NCBI GenBank assembly: GCA_045587385.1
Contig: JAZNCE010000057.1
Coordinates: 1 to 64,000, forward strand
Direction of reading: 5' to 3'
DNA from: SVQP01 sp045587385
GTDB lineage: Bacteria; Bacillota; Clostridia; Oscillospirales; CAG-272
Length of the DNA stretch: 64,000 nucleotides
Numbering within the stretch: position 1 is the stretch's first letter; each line of letters starts with the position of its first letter. Made by a program: the position numbers and the translations under genes. Below the pieces are notes generated by a model, which was not told the origin of the DNA, ran no database searches, and saw only the letters and a program-made list of their open reading frames with translations. Below are positions 24,530 to 32,938 of the stretch, one piece after another.

Positions 24530-27169
24530 TTACTTTTCGCTTCTCTTTGCTACAGCTCTCTGTACCAGCTTGACCAACTCAACGATGGGGATCATGGTCA
24601 GACCCAGACCGATTGCGATTGCGTACTCGACGATGCCAACGGAAGCAAAGCCGAACGCGTTTGCAAGGAAGGGAATCTCGCAAACAAGGGTGGTTGCCAG
24701 CAACGCACCAACGCCTGCAAGGACGAGCACCCAGTTCTGCGAACGAAGCGTGAAGATGCTGCCGCGCTGCGAGCGCATGTTAAAGCTGTGGAATATTTCA
24801 GCCATGGACATGGTCAAGAACGCCATGGTCATGCCGTGGTCACCGTTTGCGGCATCGCCTGCAATTGCGTGACCGATGAAGTAAGAGCCAAGGGTGAGAA
24901 TGGAAACCAAGATACCCTGATACAGAATATCCACGCCCATGCCGCCGGCAAACACGCCTGCCTTTGCATCTCTGGGCTTACGGTGCATGATGTCGGGCTC
25001 TGCCTTTTCCATACCAAGCGCAAGAGCAGGGAAGCAGTCGGTAACAAGGTTGATCCACAAAAGGTGTACGGGCTCAAGAATGGTAAAGCCCAAGAGAGTT
25101 GCGGTAAAGATGGAAATGACCTCACTCATGTTGGAGCCGAGCAGGAACTGGATCGCCTTACGGATGTTGTCGTAAATGCGGCGGCCTTCCTCAACTGCAC
25201 CAACAATGGTAGCGAAGTTGTCGTCGGTCAGTACCATGTCGGCAACGTTCTTGGTAACGTCGGTACCGGTAATACCCATACCAACGCCAATGTCTGCGGA
25301 CTTGATGCTGGGTGCGTCGTTGACGCCGTCACCGGTCATAGCAGTCACGTAGCCCGCGTTACGCCAAGCGTTGACGATTCTGGTCTTGTGCTCGGGCTGT
25401 ACGCGCGCGTAAACGCTGATGCTCTGGAACTTGGATGCAAACTCTGCGTCGTCCATATCATTGAGCTGTGCACCGGTGATTGCATAGGTCTCCTCGGTGA
25501 TAATGCCAAGCTCCTTGGCAATGGCAACTGCGGTGTCCACGTGGTCACCCGTGATCATGATGGGGCGGATGCCTGCGCTGCGGCACTGTACGATTGCGTC
25601 CTTGACCTCGGGACGTACGGGGTCGATCATACCGCAAAGACCTACGAAGCAAAGATTTTCTTCCAGTGCCTCGGGCTCATAGCTTGCAGGAGCTGCATCC
25701 CAGGTGCGCTGTGCGCAAGCCAGCACACGCAGAGCCTTGTCTGCCATGGTCTTGTTGGCGGTCAGGATAGCGTTCTTATATGCCTCGGTCATGGCAACGG
25801 GCGTGCCGTTTTCCAGATAGTGGGTGCACTTGCCGATGACAACGTCGGGTGCGCCCTTGGTGTACTGGACGTGATTGCCCTCGATGACGTGCACGGTGGT
25901 CATCATCTTTCTGCCCGAGTCGAAGGGAGCTTCGCCCGAACGGGGAGCGGATGCCTTGAGGTCGTATTTTCTCATGCCCAGCTTGTCAGCCCAAGCAACC
26001 AGCGCTGCCTCGGTGGGCTCACCGGTCACGTTGCCGTCGCGGTCGATCTCTGCGTCGCAGCAAAGTGCCATAGCGGACGCGATGTGACCTTCGTCCTCAC
26101 CAAAGTGGTCAACAACGGTCATCTTGTTCTGGGTCAGCGTACCGGTCTTATCGGAGCAAATGATCTGTGCGCAGCCAAGGGTCTCCACCGCGGTCAGACG
26201 GCGGATGATGGCGTTACGCTTGGACATATTGGTCACGCCGATGGAAAGCACTACGGTCACAACTGCTGCAAGACCCTCGGGAATTGCGGCAACTGCAAGG
26301 GAGACGGCTACCATGAAGGAGGGGAGAATGGTGTCTGCAAAATTGAGGTTGCCCTCGCGGATCAGCTGTACGCCAAAGACGACCACGCAGATGCCAAGCA
26401 CCAGCCAGGTCAGAATCTTGGAAAGCTGTGCAAGCTTTCTCTGCAGAGGGGTCTGACCCTCTTCTGCTGCGGAGAGAGCACCTGCGATCTTACCCATCTC
26501 GGTATCCATACCGGTTGCGGTGACAACTGCCGTGCCGCGACCGTATACAACCGTCGAGCCCATGTAGAGCATGTTCTTGCGGTCACCCAGGGGCACGTCT
26601 TTTTCGCCCTCGCGCAGGTAAATGGTGTCAATGAACTTGGTTACGGGAACGGATTCGCCGGTCAGGGCAGCTTCTTCCACCTTGAGCGATGCGTTTTCCA
26701 GAATTCTTGCATCAGCGGGAACTGCATCACCAGCTTCAAGCAGAATGATGTCGCCCACAACGAGATCCTCGCTGTGCACGATCTGTACCTTGCCGTCACG
26801 CAGCACCTTGGAGGTAGCGGCGGACATTTCCTGCAAAGCCTCGATCGCTTTTTCAGCCTTGCTTTCCTGGTAAACGCCCAAAACAGCGTTGATCAGTACG
26901 ACGGCAAGAATGATGATCACGTCGGTAAAGCCCTCGTTCTCCACCACCGCAAGCACACCGCTGATGGCAGCGGCAACAAGCAGAATGATGATCATGGGGT
27001 CGGCAAGCTGCTCCAAAAATCTGCGGATAAGCGATTTGCCCTTAGCAGCAGCCAACTTGTTTTTGCCGTTCTCTTCAAGTCTCTTTTGCGCTTCTGCCGA
27101 GGTCAAGCCCTCTGCCGACGCACCAAGCTCGCCCAAAACGGCTTCTTTGTCTGTGCAATAAAACTTCAT
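24530..27169 (-). CDS. P-type Ca2+/Mn2+-transporting ATPase
   Basis: The 879-residue protein is a type II P-type ATPase of the SERCA/PMR1-like group. The phosphorylated aspartate is Asp340 in CSDKTGTLTQNK, the actuator motif is LTGESVPV, the ion-site helix reads AAIPEGLAA, and the hinge is MTGDGVNDAPSIK. Ten membrane helices fit the family. The yybP-ykoY element directly upstream, a Mn2+ sensor, argues that it exports Mn2+ (with or without Ca2+). The start has CAGGAGGAATTCA before it. Codon choice is strongly biased (AAG, CTG, ATC, GTT), suggesting good expression. Confidence 0.93.
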   Translation of the reverse strand: MKFYCTDKEAVLGELGASAEGLTSAEAQKRLEENGKNKLAAAKGKSLIRRFLEQLADPMIIILLVAAAISGVLAVVENEGFTDVIIILAVVLINAVLGVYQESKAEKAIEALQEMSAATSKVLRDGKVQIVHSEDLVVGDIILLEAGDAVPADARILENASLKVEEAALTGESVPVTKFIDTIYLREGEKDVPLGDRKNMLYMGSTVVYGRGTAVVTATGMDTEMGKIAGALSAAEEGQTPLQRKLAQLSKILTWLVLGICVVVFGVQLIREGNLNFADTILPSFMVAVSLAVAAIPEGLAAVVTVVLSIGVTNMSKRNAIIRRLTAVETLGCAQIICSDKTGTLTQNKMTVVDHFGEDEGHIASAMALCCDAEIDRDGNVTGEPTEAALVAWADKLGMRKYDLKASAPRSGEAPFDSGRKMMTTVHVIEGNHVQYTKGAPDVVIGKCTHYLENGTPVAMTEAYKNAILTANKTMADKALRVLACAQRTWDAAPASYEPEALEENLCFVGLCGMIDPVRPEVKDAIVQCRSAGIRPIMITGDHVDTAVAIAKELGIITEETYAITGAQLNDMDDAEFASKFQSISVYARVQPEHKTRIVNAWRNAGYVTAMTGDGVNDAPSIKSADIGVGMGITGTDVTKNVADMVLTDDNFATIVGAVEEGRRIYDNIRKAIQFLLGSNMSEVISIFTATLLGFTILEPVHLLWINLVTDCFPALALGMEKAEPDIMHRKPRDAKAGVFAGGMGVDILYQGILVSILTLGSYFIGHAIAGDAANGDHGMTMAFLTMSMAEIFHSFNMRSQRGSIFTLRSQNWVLVLAGVGALLATTLVCEIPFLANAFGFASVGIVEYAIAIGLGLTMIPIVELVKLVQRAVAKRSEK

Positions 27170-27214
27170 TGAATTCCTCCTGATTGATATTTATTATATT
27201 ATTCTATTTTTTGC

Positions 27215-27254
27215 AAAAAAATAGACCTATCTGCTCAAAAAAACAGATAAGTCT
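27215..27254 (-). terminator. Riboswitch-controlled terminator before the P-type ATPase
   Basis: On the minus strand AGACTTATCTG (27254-27244) pairs with CAGATAGGTCT (27233-27223), 11 bp with one wobble, followed by ATTTTTTT. Its 5' arm reuses the 3' strand of aptamer helix P1 (CTTAT), so the two folds exclude each other. Confidence 0.88.
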
Positions 27255-27340
27255 CGTCATTTCAGGTAAAGCCAGGAAGGATTTTTCCGTGCTATTGACT
27301 CTACCGCATCGTAAGATGCCGACTACTCCCTTATGATGGG
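27246..27340 (-). promoter_or_regulatory. yybP-ykoY (Mn2+) riboswitch aptamer
   Basis: Read on the minus strand the segment holds the conserved AAGGGAGTAG (from 27332), then GTCAAT, GGCTTTACCTGA and CGAGACTTA (ending 27248) in the order of the yybP-ykoY class. P1 is ATAAG (27334-27330) with CTTAT (27251-27247). Mn2+ binding would hold P1 and free the downstream gene by preventing the terminator, so this should be an ON switch for the ATPase. Confidence 0.9.
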
Positions 27341-27481
27341 GCACAACGGGATATATTATAATAATATATTGTGAACAAATTTATAATAATTTGTACCGAT
27401 AATGAAAATTTTGGTTATTTGAGAAAAAGATCGGATTTTGGGAGCACTTTTTGCGTCTATATAGGTGAAGTAAGATTTTTC

Positions 27482-27510
27482 TTGCAATCAGAGACGTATT
27501 GTGTTATAAT
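27482..27510 (+). promoter_or_regulatory. Promoter of the threonine aldolase cluster
   Basis: TTGCAA (27482-27487), a 17-bp spacer and TATAAT (27505-27510). Confidence 0.8.
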
Positions 27511-27540
27511 GAAAGCAGAAAAGATCCGGAGGTACAAAAC

Positions 27541-28566
27541 ATGCTTTCCTTTGAATGTGATTATAACGTAGGCGCGCATCCGCTGATCTTGCAGCGCCTG
27601 ATCGAGACCAATCTTGCCCCGCAGCCGGGTTACGGCGAGGACGAATATACCGCGTCCGCAAAAGCAAAGATCAAGGCGGCTTGCGGCAGGGAGGGGCTTG
27701 ACGTGCATTTCCTTGCGGGTGGAACGCAGACCAACAAGATCGTGATCGATTCCATGCTGCATCCCGTAGAGGGCGTGATCGCTGCCACCACGGGGCACGT
27801 TGCCGCGCACGAGGCGGGCGCGATTGAGGCGTCGGGGCACAAGGTGCTGACCGTGCCGGGGCACGAGGGCAAGGTGCATGCAGACGAGGTTGAGGCGCTG
27901 ATCAAGGCGTTTTATAACGACGCAAGCTACACGCACATGGTATTCCCGGGCATGGTTTACATCTCTCATCCCACCGAGTACGGCACGCTTTATACAAAGG
28001 AAGAGCTGACCGCCATTTCGGGGGTCTGCCGCGCGTATGGCATTCCGCTTTTTGTTGACGGTGCGCGCCTTGGCTACGGACTTATGAGCGAGGGCACCGA
28101 CGTTACGCTTGGTGATCTGTGCGACCTTTGCGACGTGTTTTACATAGGCGGCACCAAGGTGGGTGCGCTTTGCGGCGAGGCTGTGGTGTTTACGCACAAT
28201 AATACCCCCGCACATTTCTTCACGTTTATCAAGCAAAACGGTGCATTGCTTGCCAAAGGCAGATTGATCGGCGTGCAGTTTGACGTGCTGTTTACCGATG
28301 ATCTGTATTTTGAGCTGGGCAAAAACGCCATCGATATGGCAAAGGAGCTGCGCCTCATCTGTGCAGAGAAGGGGTACAAGACCTATCTGGACTCTCCCAC
28401 CAATCAGCAATTCTTTATTTTGGAGAACGAAAAGTGTGCAGAACTTGCAAAGCACGTGCGTTTTTCCGAATGGGAAAGACCCGACGAGCATCATACCGTC
28501 ATCCGCTTGGCGACAAGCTGGGCTACTACCAAGGAGGATCTTGCCGCCCTTGCGGAGGTGCTGTGA
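27541..28566 (+). CDS. Low-specificity threonine aldolase-like PLP enzyme
   Basis: The 341-residue protein is a fold-type I PLP enzyme of the threonine aldolase group. Lys206 in YIGGTKVGALCGEA is the cofactor lysine, VDGARLGYG carries the aspartate that holds the pyridine nitrogen, and TTGHVAAHEAGA and GYGEDEY are substrate-site segments. It should split threonine or allo-threonine to glycine and acetaldehyde. The start at 27541 follows CCGGAGGTACAAAAC. The stop overlaps the next ATG by one base, making it the first gene of a six-gene run with gaps of 11 bp or less. Confidence 0.9.
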   Translation: MLSFECDYNVGAHPLILQRLIETNLAPQPGYGEDEYTASAKAKIKAACGREGLDVHFLAGGTQTNKIVIDSMLHPVEGVIAATTGHVAAHEAGAIEASGHKVLTVPGHEGKVHADEVEALIKAFYNDASYTHMVFPGMVYISHPTEYGTLYTKEELTAISGVCRAYGIPLFVDGARLGYGLMSEGTDVTLGDLCDLCDVFYIGGTKVGALCGEAVVFTHNNTPAHFFTFIKQNGALLAKGRLIGVQFDVLFTDDLYFELGKNAIDMAKELRLICAEKGYKTYLDSPTNQQFFILENEKCAELAKHVRFSEWERPDEHHTVIRLATSWATTKEDLAALAEVL

Positions 28567-29135
28567 TGCAGGTCAAGTGTAATCCGCTGGGAAAGCTTTT
28601 GCAAAAAAAGTTTTTGGTGATTGCCATTGCGTTTGTTCCAATCTTTGGCTTGCTCTGTATTGGTCCCATTGTAAGCGGCACGTATTTCGCAATACCGATT
28701 ATGGCGGTCTGTTTGCTGTTTGTTGTTGCGGTTTTGTTGCTTAGCGGTGTTGGTTCGTTTGAACTCGCTGATGGAAAACTGCGCTATGAAACTTCTTTTT
28801 CGCTCAAGCGATGGGCAGGTGAGAAGAACGGAAAGACGGTGCGGGCTACGCTGACTGTAGCAAATCCGCAAAAGGTGGAGCTGTATCAAAACGCGCTTGA
28901 AAAAAAGTTCAATATGGGAAGAGTGGTCTTTATTGGTAAGGCTGAGCCGTCTTTTTCAGAGGAACAGGACGTTTTGATGGAGTATGCCGAGAAAGGGTAT
29001 GACGTCAATTGGCTCAAACTTCCCACGAAGCATGAATTTAGCGGGGTGACCGATTTTGACCGCTTTCGCAACGAGGTCAATAACCAAGTGCTGAGCGCAG
29101 CGGTTTTGTACAACGACAGCTATGAGGTGAAGTGA
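28566..29135 (+). CDS. Membrane protein with C-terminal soluble domain, paralogue of the next gene
   Basis: The 189-residue protein has two adjacent membrane segments (about 17-37 and 41-60), then a soluble domain. QKVELYQNALEKKFNMGRV and GVTDFDRFRNEVNNQV correspond to DSIELRQNAVEKLFHTGHV and GIRDFDKFRNEIYDHV in the next gene, so the two are tandem duplicates. The two-helix hairpin followed by a beta-rich domain resembles bacterial PH (YdbS/YdbT-like) proteins, but this is not certain. Start and stop both overlap neighbours by one base, and GGAGGTG lies at 28554. Function unknown. Confidence 0.75.
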   Translation: MQVKCNPLGKLLQKKFLVIAIAFVPIFGLLCIGPIVSGTYFAIPIMAVCLLFVVAVLLLSGVGSFELADGKLRYETSFSLKRWAGEKNGKTVRATLTVANPQKVELYQNALEKKFNMGRVVFIGKAEPSFSEEQDVLMEYAEKGYDVNWLKLPTKHEFSGVTDFDRFRNEVNNQVLSAAVLYNDSYEVK

Positions 29136-29674
29136 TGGAGTTTAAGCTAAACCCTCTTTGGAGCATACAGAACAAGAAAAATTGGTGGTATCCCATCGTA
29201 ACCGCGGTCTTTTTTCTGATCACAACCGTGGCAATGATCGGCAGCGAAGAAGGGTATTATCTGCTTGCGTTCATGGTAGTGCTGTTTGGAGTTACCAACG
29301 TGACCACGCTGCTCTCAAACAATCCGCACGCCCTTTGCCTTAGTGAGCGCGGGATCAGTTACCGCCAAAACTATTATATCAGGTATAGGCACTCGCATAA
29401 AAATCACAAGCGCATTCGCACCGAGCTGACCGTCAGCCGTGTCGATTCGATTGAACTGCGGCAGAATGCTGTAGAAAAGCTGTTTCATACAGGGCATGTG
29501 ATCATCAAGGGGCATACCGAGTTGGAATTTTTGCGCGATTACAGCGAGTATTATAAGGAAAGGGTAGAAGTGCCCGACCTGCATGTGCTTTACGGCATCA
29601 GGGATTTTGACAAATTCCGCAACGAGATCTACGATCACGTTGATCCTGCAATATTGCAAATTTATACTTCTTAA
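29135..29674 (+). CDS. Membrane protein, bacterial PH-like, paralogue of the previous gene
   Basis: The 179-residue protein has two membrane segments (about 18-37 and 41-60) and a soluble domain with the shared ELRQNAVEKLF and RDFDKFRNEI blocks. The basic segment RHSHKNHKRIR lies just after the second helix. ATG at 29135 overlaps the preceding TGA, and GAGGTGAA provides the ribosome site; a GTG one codon upstream is possible. It is followed by a lipoprotein gene after 11 bp. Paralogous small membrane proteins of this design often work as hetero-oligomers, which is inference here. Confidence 0.75.
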   Translation: MEFKLNPLWSIQNKKNWWYPIVTAVFFLITTVAMIGSEEGYYLLAFMVVLFGVTNVTTLLSNNPHALCLSERGISYRQNYYIRYRHSHKNHKRIRTELTVSRVDSIELRQNAVEKLFHTGHVIIKGHTELEFLRDYSEYYKERVEVPDLHVLYGIRDFDKFRNEIYDHVDPAILQIYTS

Positions 29675-29685
29675 GGAGAATTTTT

Positions 29686-30420
29686 ATGAAAAAGCTTGCG
29701 ATTTTAATTTGTTTGGTAACTTTTGCGCTGTTGCTTTGCGCTTGCGATGGCGGCTTGATTGAGGAATTGAACAGTCCTGCCAGTGCGTACGAGCCCTTTG
29801 CCAAGGAGTCGTATTACATTGCGTATACCTCCAACGGTGACGGTACCTGCTTTGTCAGTGGTATTGTTGTCAAGGAGGCAGGTGTGGACGTTAAAATTCC
29901 GAAAAAATCTCCCGACGGTGATACCGTGACCGCTGTTAAGGCTGCGTTTTCTGCTGCGGCTTATCCCGTAGAGCTGCCGCACGTGCTGACCGAGCAGCAA
30001 TACAATGCCATTATGGACACGATGCGCGAGAACGGCGCAAAGGAGTTTGATATTGCCAAGGCGCTTGCCTATTATATGCCCTGCAGCGAAAAATCCTCGC
30101 AGGATAAGCTGGAGCAGTACCCCTTGGCAGCGCATAGCAAAATTTATATCCTAACCGATACTGTGACCGATGCGGAATACCAAAACATTGCAGAAAGATT
30201 GGAGCATTATCTTGCAGGACAGAATCTGGCAAGTAAAAGTGTTTGCGATGCACAGGTGTTGGAGCTATGCAAGCAGTATCTGACTGAACAGCAAACTGTG
30301 CTGATGCTGCAAGCCATGTATCCCGAAAAGCCTGAGAGCATGAAAATCCCTTCTTCCGTTCCCTCGGAAGCTGTGCAGCTTGTGAACGGTGCAACCGTTG
30401 ACCTTGAAATGTACGAATAA
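29686..30420 (+). CDS. Lipoprotein of unknown function, 244 aa
   Basis: A lipoprotein signal peptide ends with lipobox LCAC, Cys20 being the lipidated residue. The mature part starts acidic, has a short beta-rich stretch (YYIAYTSNGDGTCFVSGIVV) and then a mostly helical, Gln/Glu-rich remainder. I recognise no domain. TTAAGGAGAATTTTT is a strong ribosome site. The TAATG overlap with the following acetyltransferase suggests coupled translation. It is presumably anchored on the outer face of the membrane beside the two PH-like proteins. Confidence 0.78.
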   Translation: MKKLAILICLVTFALLLCACDGGLIEELNSPASAYEPFAKESYYIAYTSNGDGTCFVSGIVVKEAGVDVKIPKKSPDGDTVTAVKAAFSAAAYPVELPHVLTEQQYNAIMDTMRENGAKEFDIAKALAYYMPCSEKSSQDKLEQYPLAAHSKIYILTDTVTDAEYQNIAERLEHYLAGQNLASKSVCDAQVLELCKQYLTEQQTVLMLQAMYPEKPESMKIPSSVPSEAVQLVNGATVDLEMYE

Positions 30421-31169
30421 TGCTGCAATATGACGTTTTTCGCCCCGCGCAGGGCACAAGTGAAGCAGGGAAAGCCTTGGCGGATATGCTTGCCGAGGAA
30501 TCACCCGGCAAATCCTACGCCGACGCCATGCGGGCGCGCATATCGGGTGCGCTTGCTCTCGCGTGTACCGACACCTATTTCGTCGCGCTGGACGGCGACG
30601 ATTGCGTCAGCCGCCTCTGGTACGGCTGGGGTACGCACGAGAGTGCCATTGGCAATTTCGGCAACTTTCTGACGCTGGAAGAGTATCGCGGGCAGGGCAT
30701 CGGCACGCGCCTTTTGGAAATGTGGTATGCCGATCTGCAATCGCGCAACGACTTACCGCTGGCGCTGTTTTGCACGTCAGCCCCAAAAGCCGCACTTATG
30801 TACGAAAAATACGGCATGCGCCCCATTGCGCAGGATGCCGCCTACGGTCCATCCTATATGCCGCTTGGCAAAAGCCCTGCGCGCTTTGCGGACTTTTGCG
30901 AGGCGTATTATCAGCCCGCGTCTTGTCTGATCAGCCGCCCTGCAAGCTTTGCGTACCGCCACGAGATCGATTGCCTGCTCAAATTTGCGCTCTCAGTGCG
31001 TGGCGAGAGCCTTGGCATCGGTGACACTCCGAGTGCCGAGCACGCAATCCTGTATGCCCCCGACCGCGCGCAGCTGCTGTTTACCGAGCGCGGCACGTGC
31101 GTGGGCTGGAGCGTGGACGGACAGGCGCAGGTGCATCCCGCATACCGAAATCTGAAAATTGAGAGGTAA
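30420..31169 (+). CDS. GNAT-family acetyltransferase
   Basis: The 249-residue protein contains a GNAT core at about 45-145. The acetyl-CoA pyrophosphate loop is YRGQGIGTR (about 88-96), preceded by strand IGNFGNFLTLEE and followed by the family end-strand segment MYEKYGMRPI. An extra C-terminal domain of about 100 residues is not recognised. Acceptor substrate unknown. It starts in a TAATG overlap with no separate ribosome site and ends 3 bp before the hydrolase gene. Confidence 0.85.
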   Translation: MLQYDVFRPAQGTSEAGKALADMLAEESPGKSYADAMRARISGALALACTDTYFVALDGDDCVSRLWYGWGTHESAIGNFGNFLTLEEYRGQGIGTRLLEMWYADLQSRNDLPLALFCTSAPKAALMYEKYGMRPIAQDAAYGPSYMPLGKSPARFADFCEAYYQPASCLISRPASFAYRHEIDCLLKFALSVRGESLGIGDTPSAEHAILYAPDRAQLLFTERGTCVGWSVDGQAQVHPAYRNLKIER

Positions 31170-31172
31170 GCT

Positions 31173-32135
31173 ATGTTAACAAAATTTATCGTAGAGCAAT
31201 ACAAAAAGACCGCGCACGGACGTCAGGACGACACGGGCGACGTGTTCTATTTTTCAAATGCCGATTTTGACGGTTTGCGTGCCGAGCCTTACGACTTTGT
31301 GTCGTCCATGGGGCACGAGCTGCGCGGATTTCTATACAGCTATGAAAATCCCATCCCGGGTCGCTTGATCGTGTTTGATCACGGCATGGGCGCAGGGCAT
31401 TGGGCGTACGTGCGCGAGATCGAAATGCTTTGCAAGCGCGGATACCTCGTGCTTGCCTACGACCACACGGGCTGCGCATGCTCGGGCGGTGAGGGCACGA
31501 ACGGAATGGCGCAATCCTTGCACGATCTGGACGATTGCTTTAATGTGATCAAGGCTGATCCGCGCTTTGCGGGCTATGATTTTTCTGTGGTCGGGCATAG
31601 CTGGGGCGGATTTTCCACGCTCAATATCTCGGCTTTACATCCCGAGATCTCGCACGTGGTCGTCTTTTCCGGCTTTGTGTCGGTCGAGCTGCTGATCGCG
31701 TCCTACTTCGGCGGTATTTTAAAGGGCTGCCGCAAGCCCATCATGGCACTGGAGCGCGAGAAAAATCCCGATTACGTGGACTATAACGCAGTCGAGTCGC
31801 TGAAAAAGAGCCGTGCCCGCGTGCTGCTGATCTATTCGGATGACGATCAGCTTTGCAAGAAAAATCCGCACTACGATGCGCTTGCCGCAGGTCTTGCGGG
31901 CAAGGAAAACGTGGAGCTGGTGCTGGTCAAGGGCAAGGGGCACAACCCCAACTATACCGCCGATGCCGTCAAGTACAAGGACGCTTTCTTTGCAACACTG
32001 CAAAAAAAGCGCAAGAAAGGGCAGCTTGAAACCATCGAGCAAAAGGCAGCCTTTGTCGGAGGCTATGATTGGGATCGCATGACCGCGCAGGACGAAACGG
32101 TCTGGGATAAGGTCTATCAGGCTCTTGAAAAATAA
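31173..32135 (+). CDS. Alpha/beta hydrolase
   Basis: The 320-residue protein has the serine-hydrolase elbow GHSWGG with nucleophile Ser143, the oxyanion-side HGMGAGHW near residue 68, a catalytic-acid region IYSDDDQL and His in KGKGHNPNY. It has no signal peptide. Esterase or acyl-peptide hydrolase activity is likely; the substrate cannot be told. It ends the six-gene run that began with threonine aldolase. GAGAGGTAAGCT is the ribosome site. Confidence 0.87.
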   Translation: MLTKFIVEQYKKTAHGRQDDTGDVFYFSNADFDGLRAEPYDFVSSMGHELRGFLYSYENPIPGRLIVFDHGMGAGHWAYVREIEMLCKRGYLVLAYDHTGCACSGGEGTNGMAQSLHDLDDCFNVIKADPRFAGYDFSVVGHSWGGFSTLNISALHPEISHVVVFSGFVSVELLIASYFGGILKGCRKPIMALEREKNPDYVDYNAVESLKKSRARVLLIYSDDDQLCKKNPHYDALAAGLAGKENVELVLVKGKGHNPNYTADAVKYKDAFFATLQKKRKKGQLETIEQKAAFVGGYDWDRMTAQDETVWDKVYQALEK

Positions 32136-32206
32136 TTTCTGAAAACCGTACACTTTTTTCTCAAAAACGCATCTATATAAGTGAAAAGAAAAAAATGGAG
32201 GTTGCT

Positions 32207-32776
32207 ATGAAAAAACGCATTTTTCTTATGTTTGTCTGCCTGTGTATGCTATGCGGCATGCTGTGCGCCTGCTCGGGGCTGAACCGCGATCCGATTTATT
32301 CCTCTTTTGAAGAAAAAGAGGCAACGCTGATTGTACAAGGGCAAACGATTGACGCAGACGGGGTGTACGTATACAACGGATTTGAATACCGTTATCCCGA
32401 TGCATCGAGGCTTGTGCCGCTGATTTACTCTGAATCCTATGCCAAGATGCCTCTGGTGGCAACACTTTCAGCACTTGGCGCAGAGGTGGAGTGGCAGGAC
32501 GATAACACCGCTACGCTGACCTTGGAGGACAAATCGCTGGTGCTGTCCTTGGCAGAGCAGACCGTGACCGAGCCGGGGAAGAACGATACTTGGGTACATG
32601 CAGCTGCAGGGTCCTTTGTCTGCGTGCGTGAAACGGTGGAAAAGGACCTGATTGTGGATGGAACCTCTTTGGATGAAGTGCTGTTTTATTTCTTTGGTAA
32701 TCAAACCCCAAAGTTTACCATTATGGACTGGGAAAACGCCACCGTCACCGTAACGGTGCAGGATAAAACGGAATAA
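32207..32776 (+). CDS. Lipoprotein with copper amine oxidase N-like domain
   Basis: The 189-residue protein has a lipoprotein signal with lipobox LCAC (Cys22). The mature part contains VPLIYSESYAKMPLVATL and SALGAEVEWQDDNTATLTL, the pattern of the copper amine oxidase N-terminal (stalk) domain that many Clostridia use as a surface repeat. The ATG at 32207 is chosen because the upstream in-frame ATG at 32195 forms part of the GGAGG ribosome site. A CACTTTTTT...CATCTATATAAGTG segment upstream may be the promoter. It is monocistronic with a strong terminator. Confidence 0.8.
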   Translation: MKKRIFLMFVCLCMLCGMLCACSGLNRDPIYSSFEEKEATLIVQGQTIDADGVYVYNGFEYRYPDASRLVPLIYSESYAKMPLVATLSALGAEVEWQDDNTATLTLEDKSLVLSLAEQTVTEPGKNDTWVHAAAGSFVCVRETVEKDLIVDGTSLDEVLFYFFGNQTPKFTIMDWENATVTVTVQDKTE

Positions 32777-32783
32777 ACAGAGC

Positions 32784-32812
32784 AAAAAGCCGCCGCTTGG
32801 CGGCTTTTTGTG
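32784..32812 (+). terminator. Terminator after the stalk-domain lipoprotein
   Basis: AAAAAGCCGCC (32784-32794) and GGCGGCTTTTT (32799-32809) form a perfect 11-bp stem with a 4-nt loop. Confidence 0.92.
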
Positions 32813-32827
32813 TGATGAGAATTGTCG

Positions 32828-32850
32828 CGGCGGGAGCAAGCCCCCGCCCT
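32828..32850. repeat. Single palindromic unit (GCAAGC core)
   Basis: GGCGGG...CCCGCC arms around GAGCAAGC, ending CCCT. It is the same unit as at 24437-24460 in the opposite orientation. Confidence 0.7.
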
Positions 32851-32873
32851 GTGATCTTTTTGTGCATTCCCAT

Positions 32874-32901
32874 TGACTCGTCTCAGCTTTTGTGCTATAA
32901 T
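32874..32901 (+). promoter_or_regulatory. Promoter of the MFS/GH43 operon
   Basis: TTGACT (32874-32879), a 16-bp spacer and TATAAT (32896-32901). Confidence 0.8.
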
Positions 32902-32938
32902 TCTCTATAAGATTTGACCCCGAAAGGAAGACCTTGTC

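Noticed and set aside
24788..27172. 794-codon open frame on the plus strand opposite the P-type ATPase
   Set aside because: It mirrors the ATPase frame almost end to end. Long antisense frames arise from the strong codon bias of that gene; the translation has no recognisable domain and is rich in His, Gly and Cys.
27301..27370. Precise promoter for the P-type ATPase
   Set aside because: A TATAAT at 27360-27355 on the minus strand has no acceptable -35 at 16-18 bp, so I did not call it.
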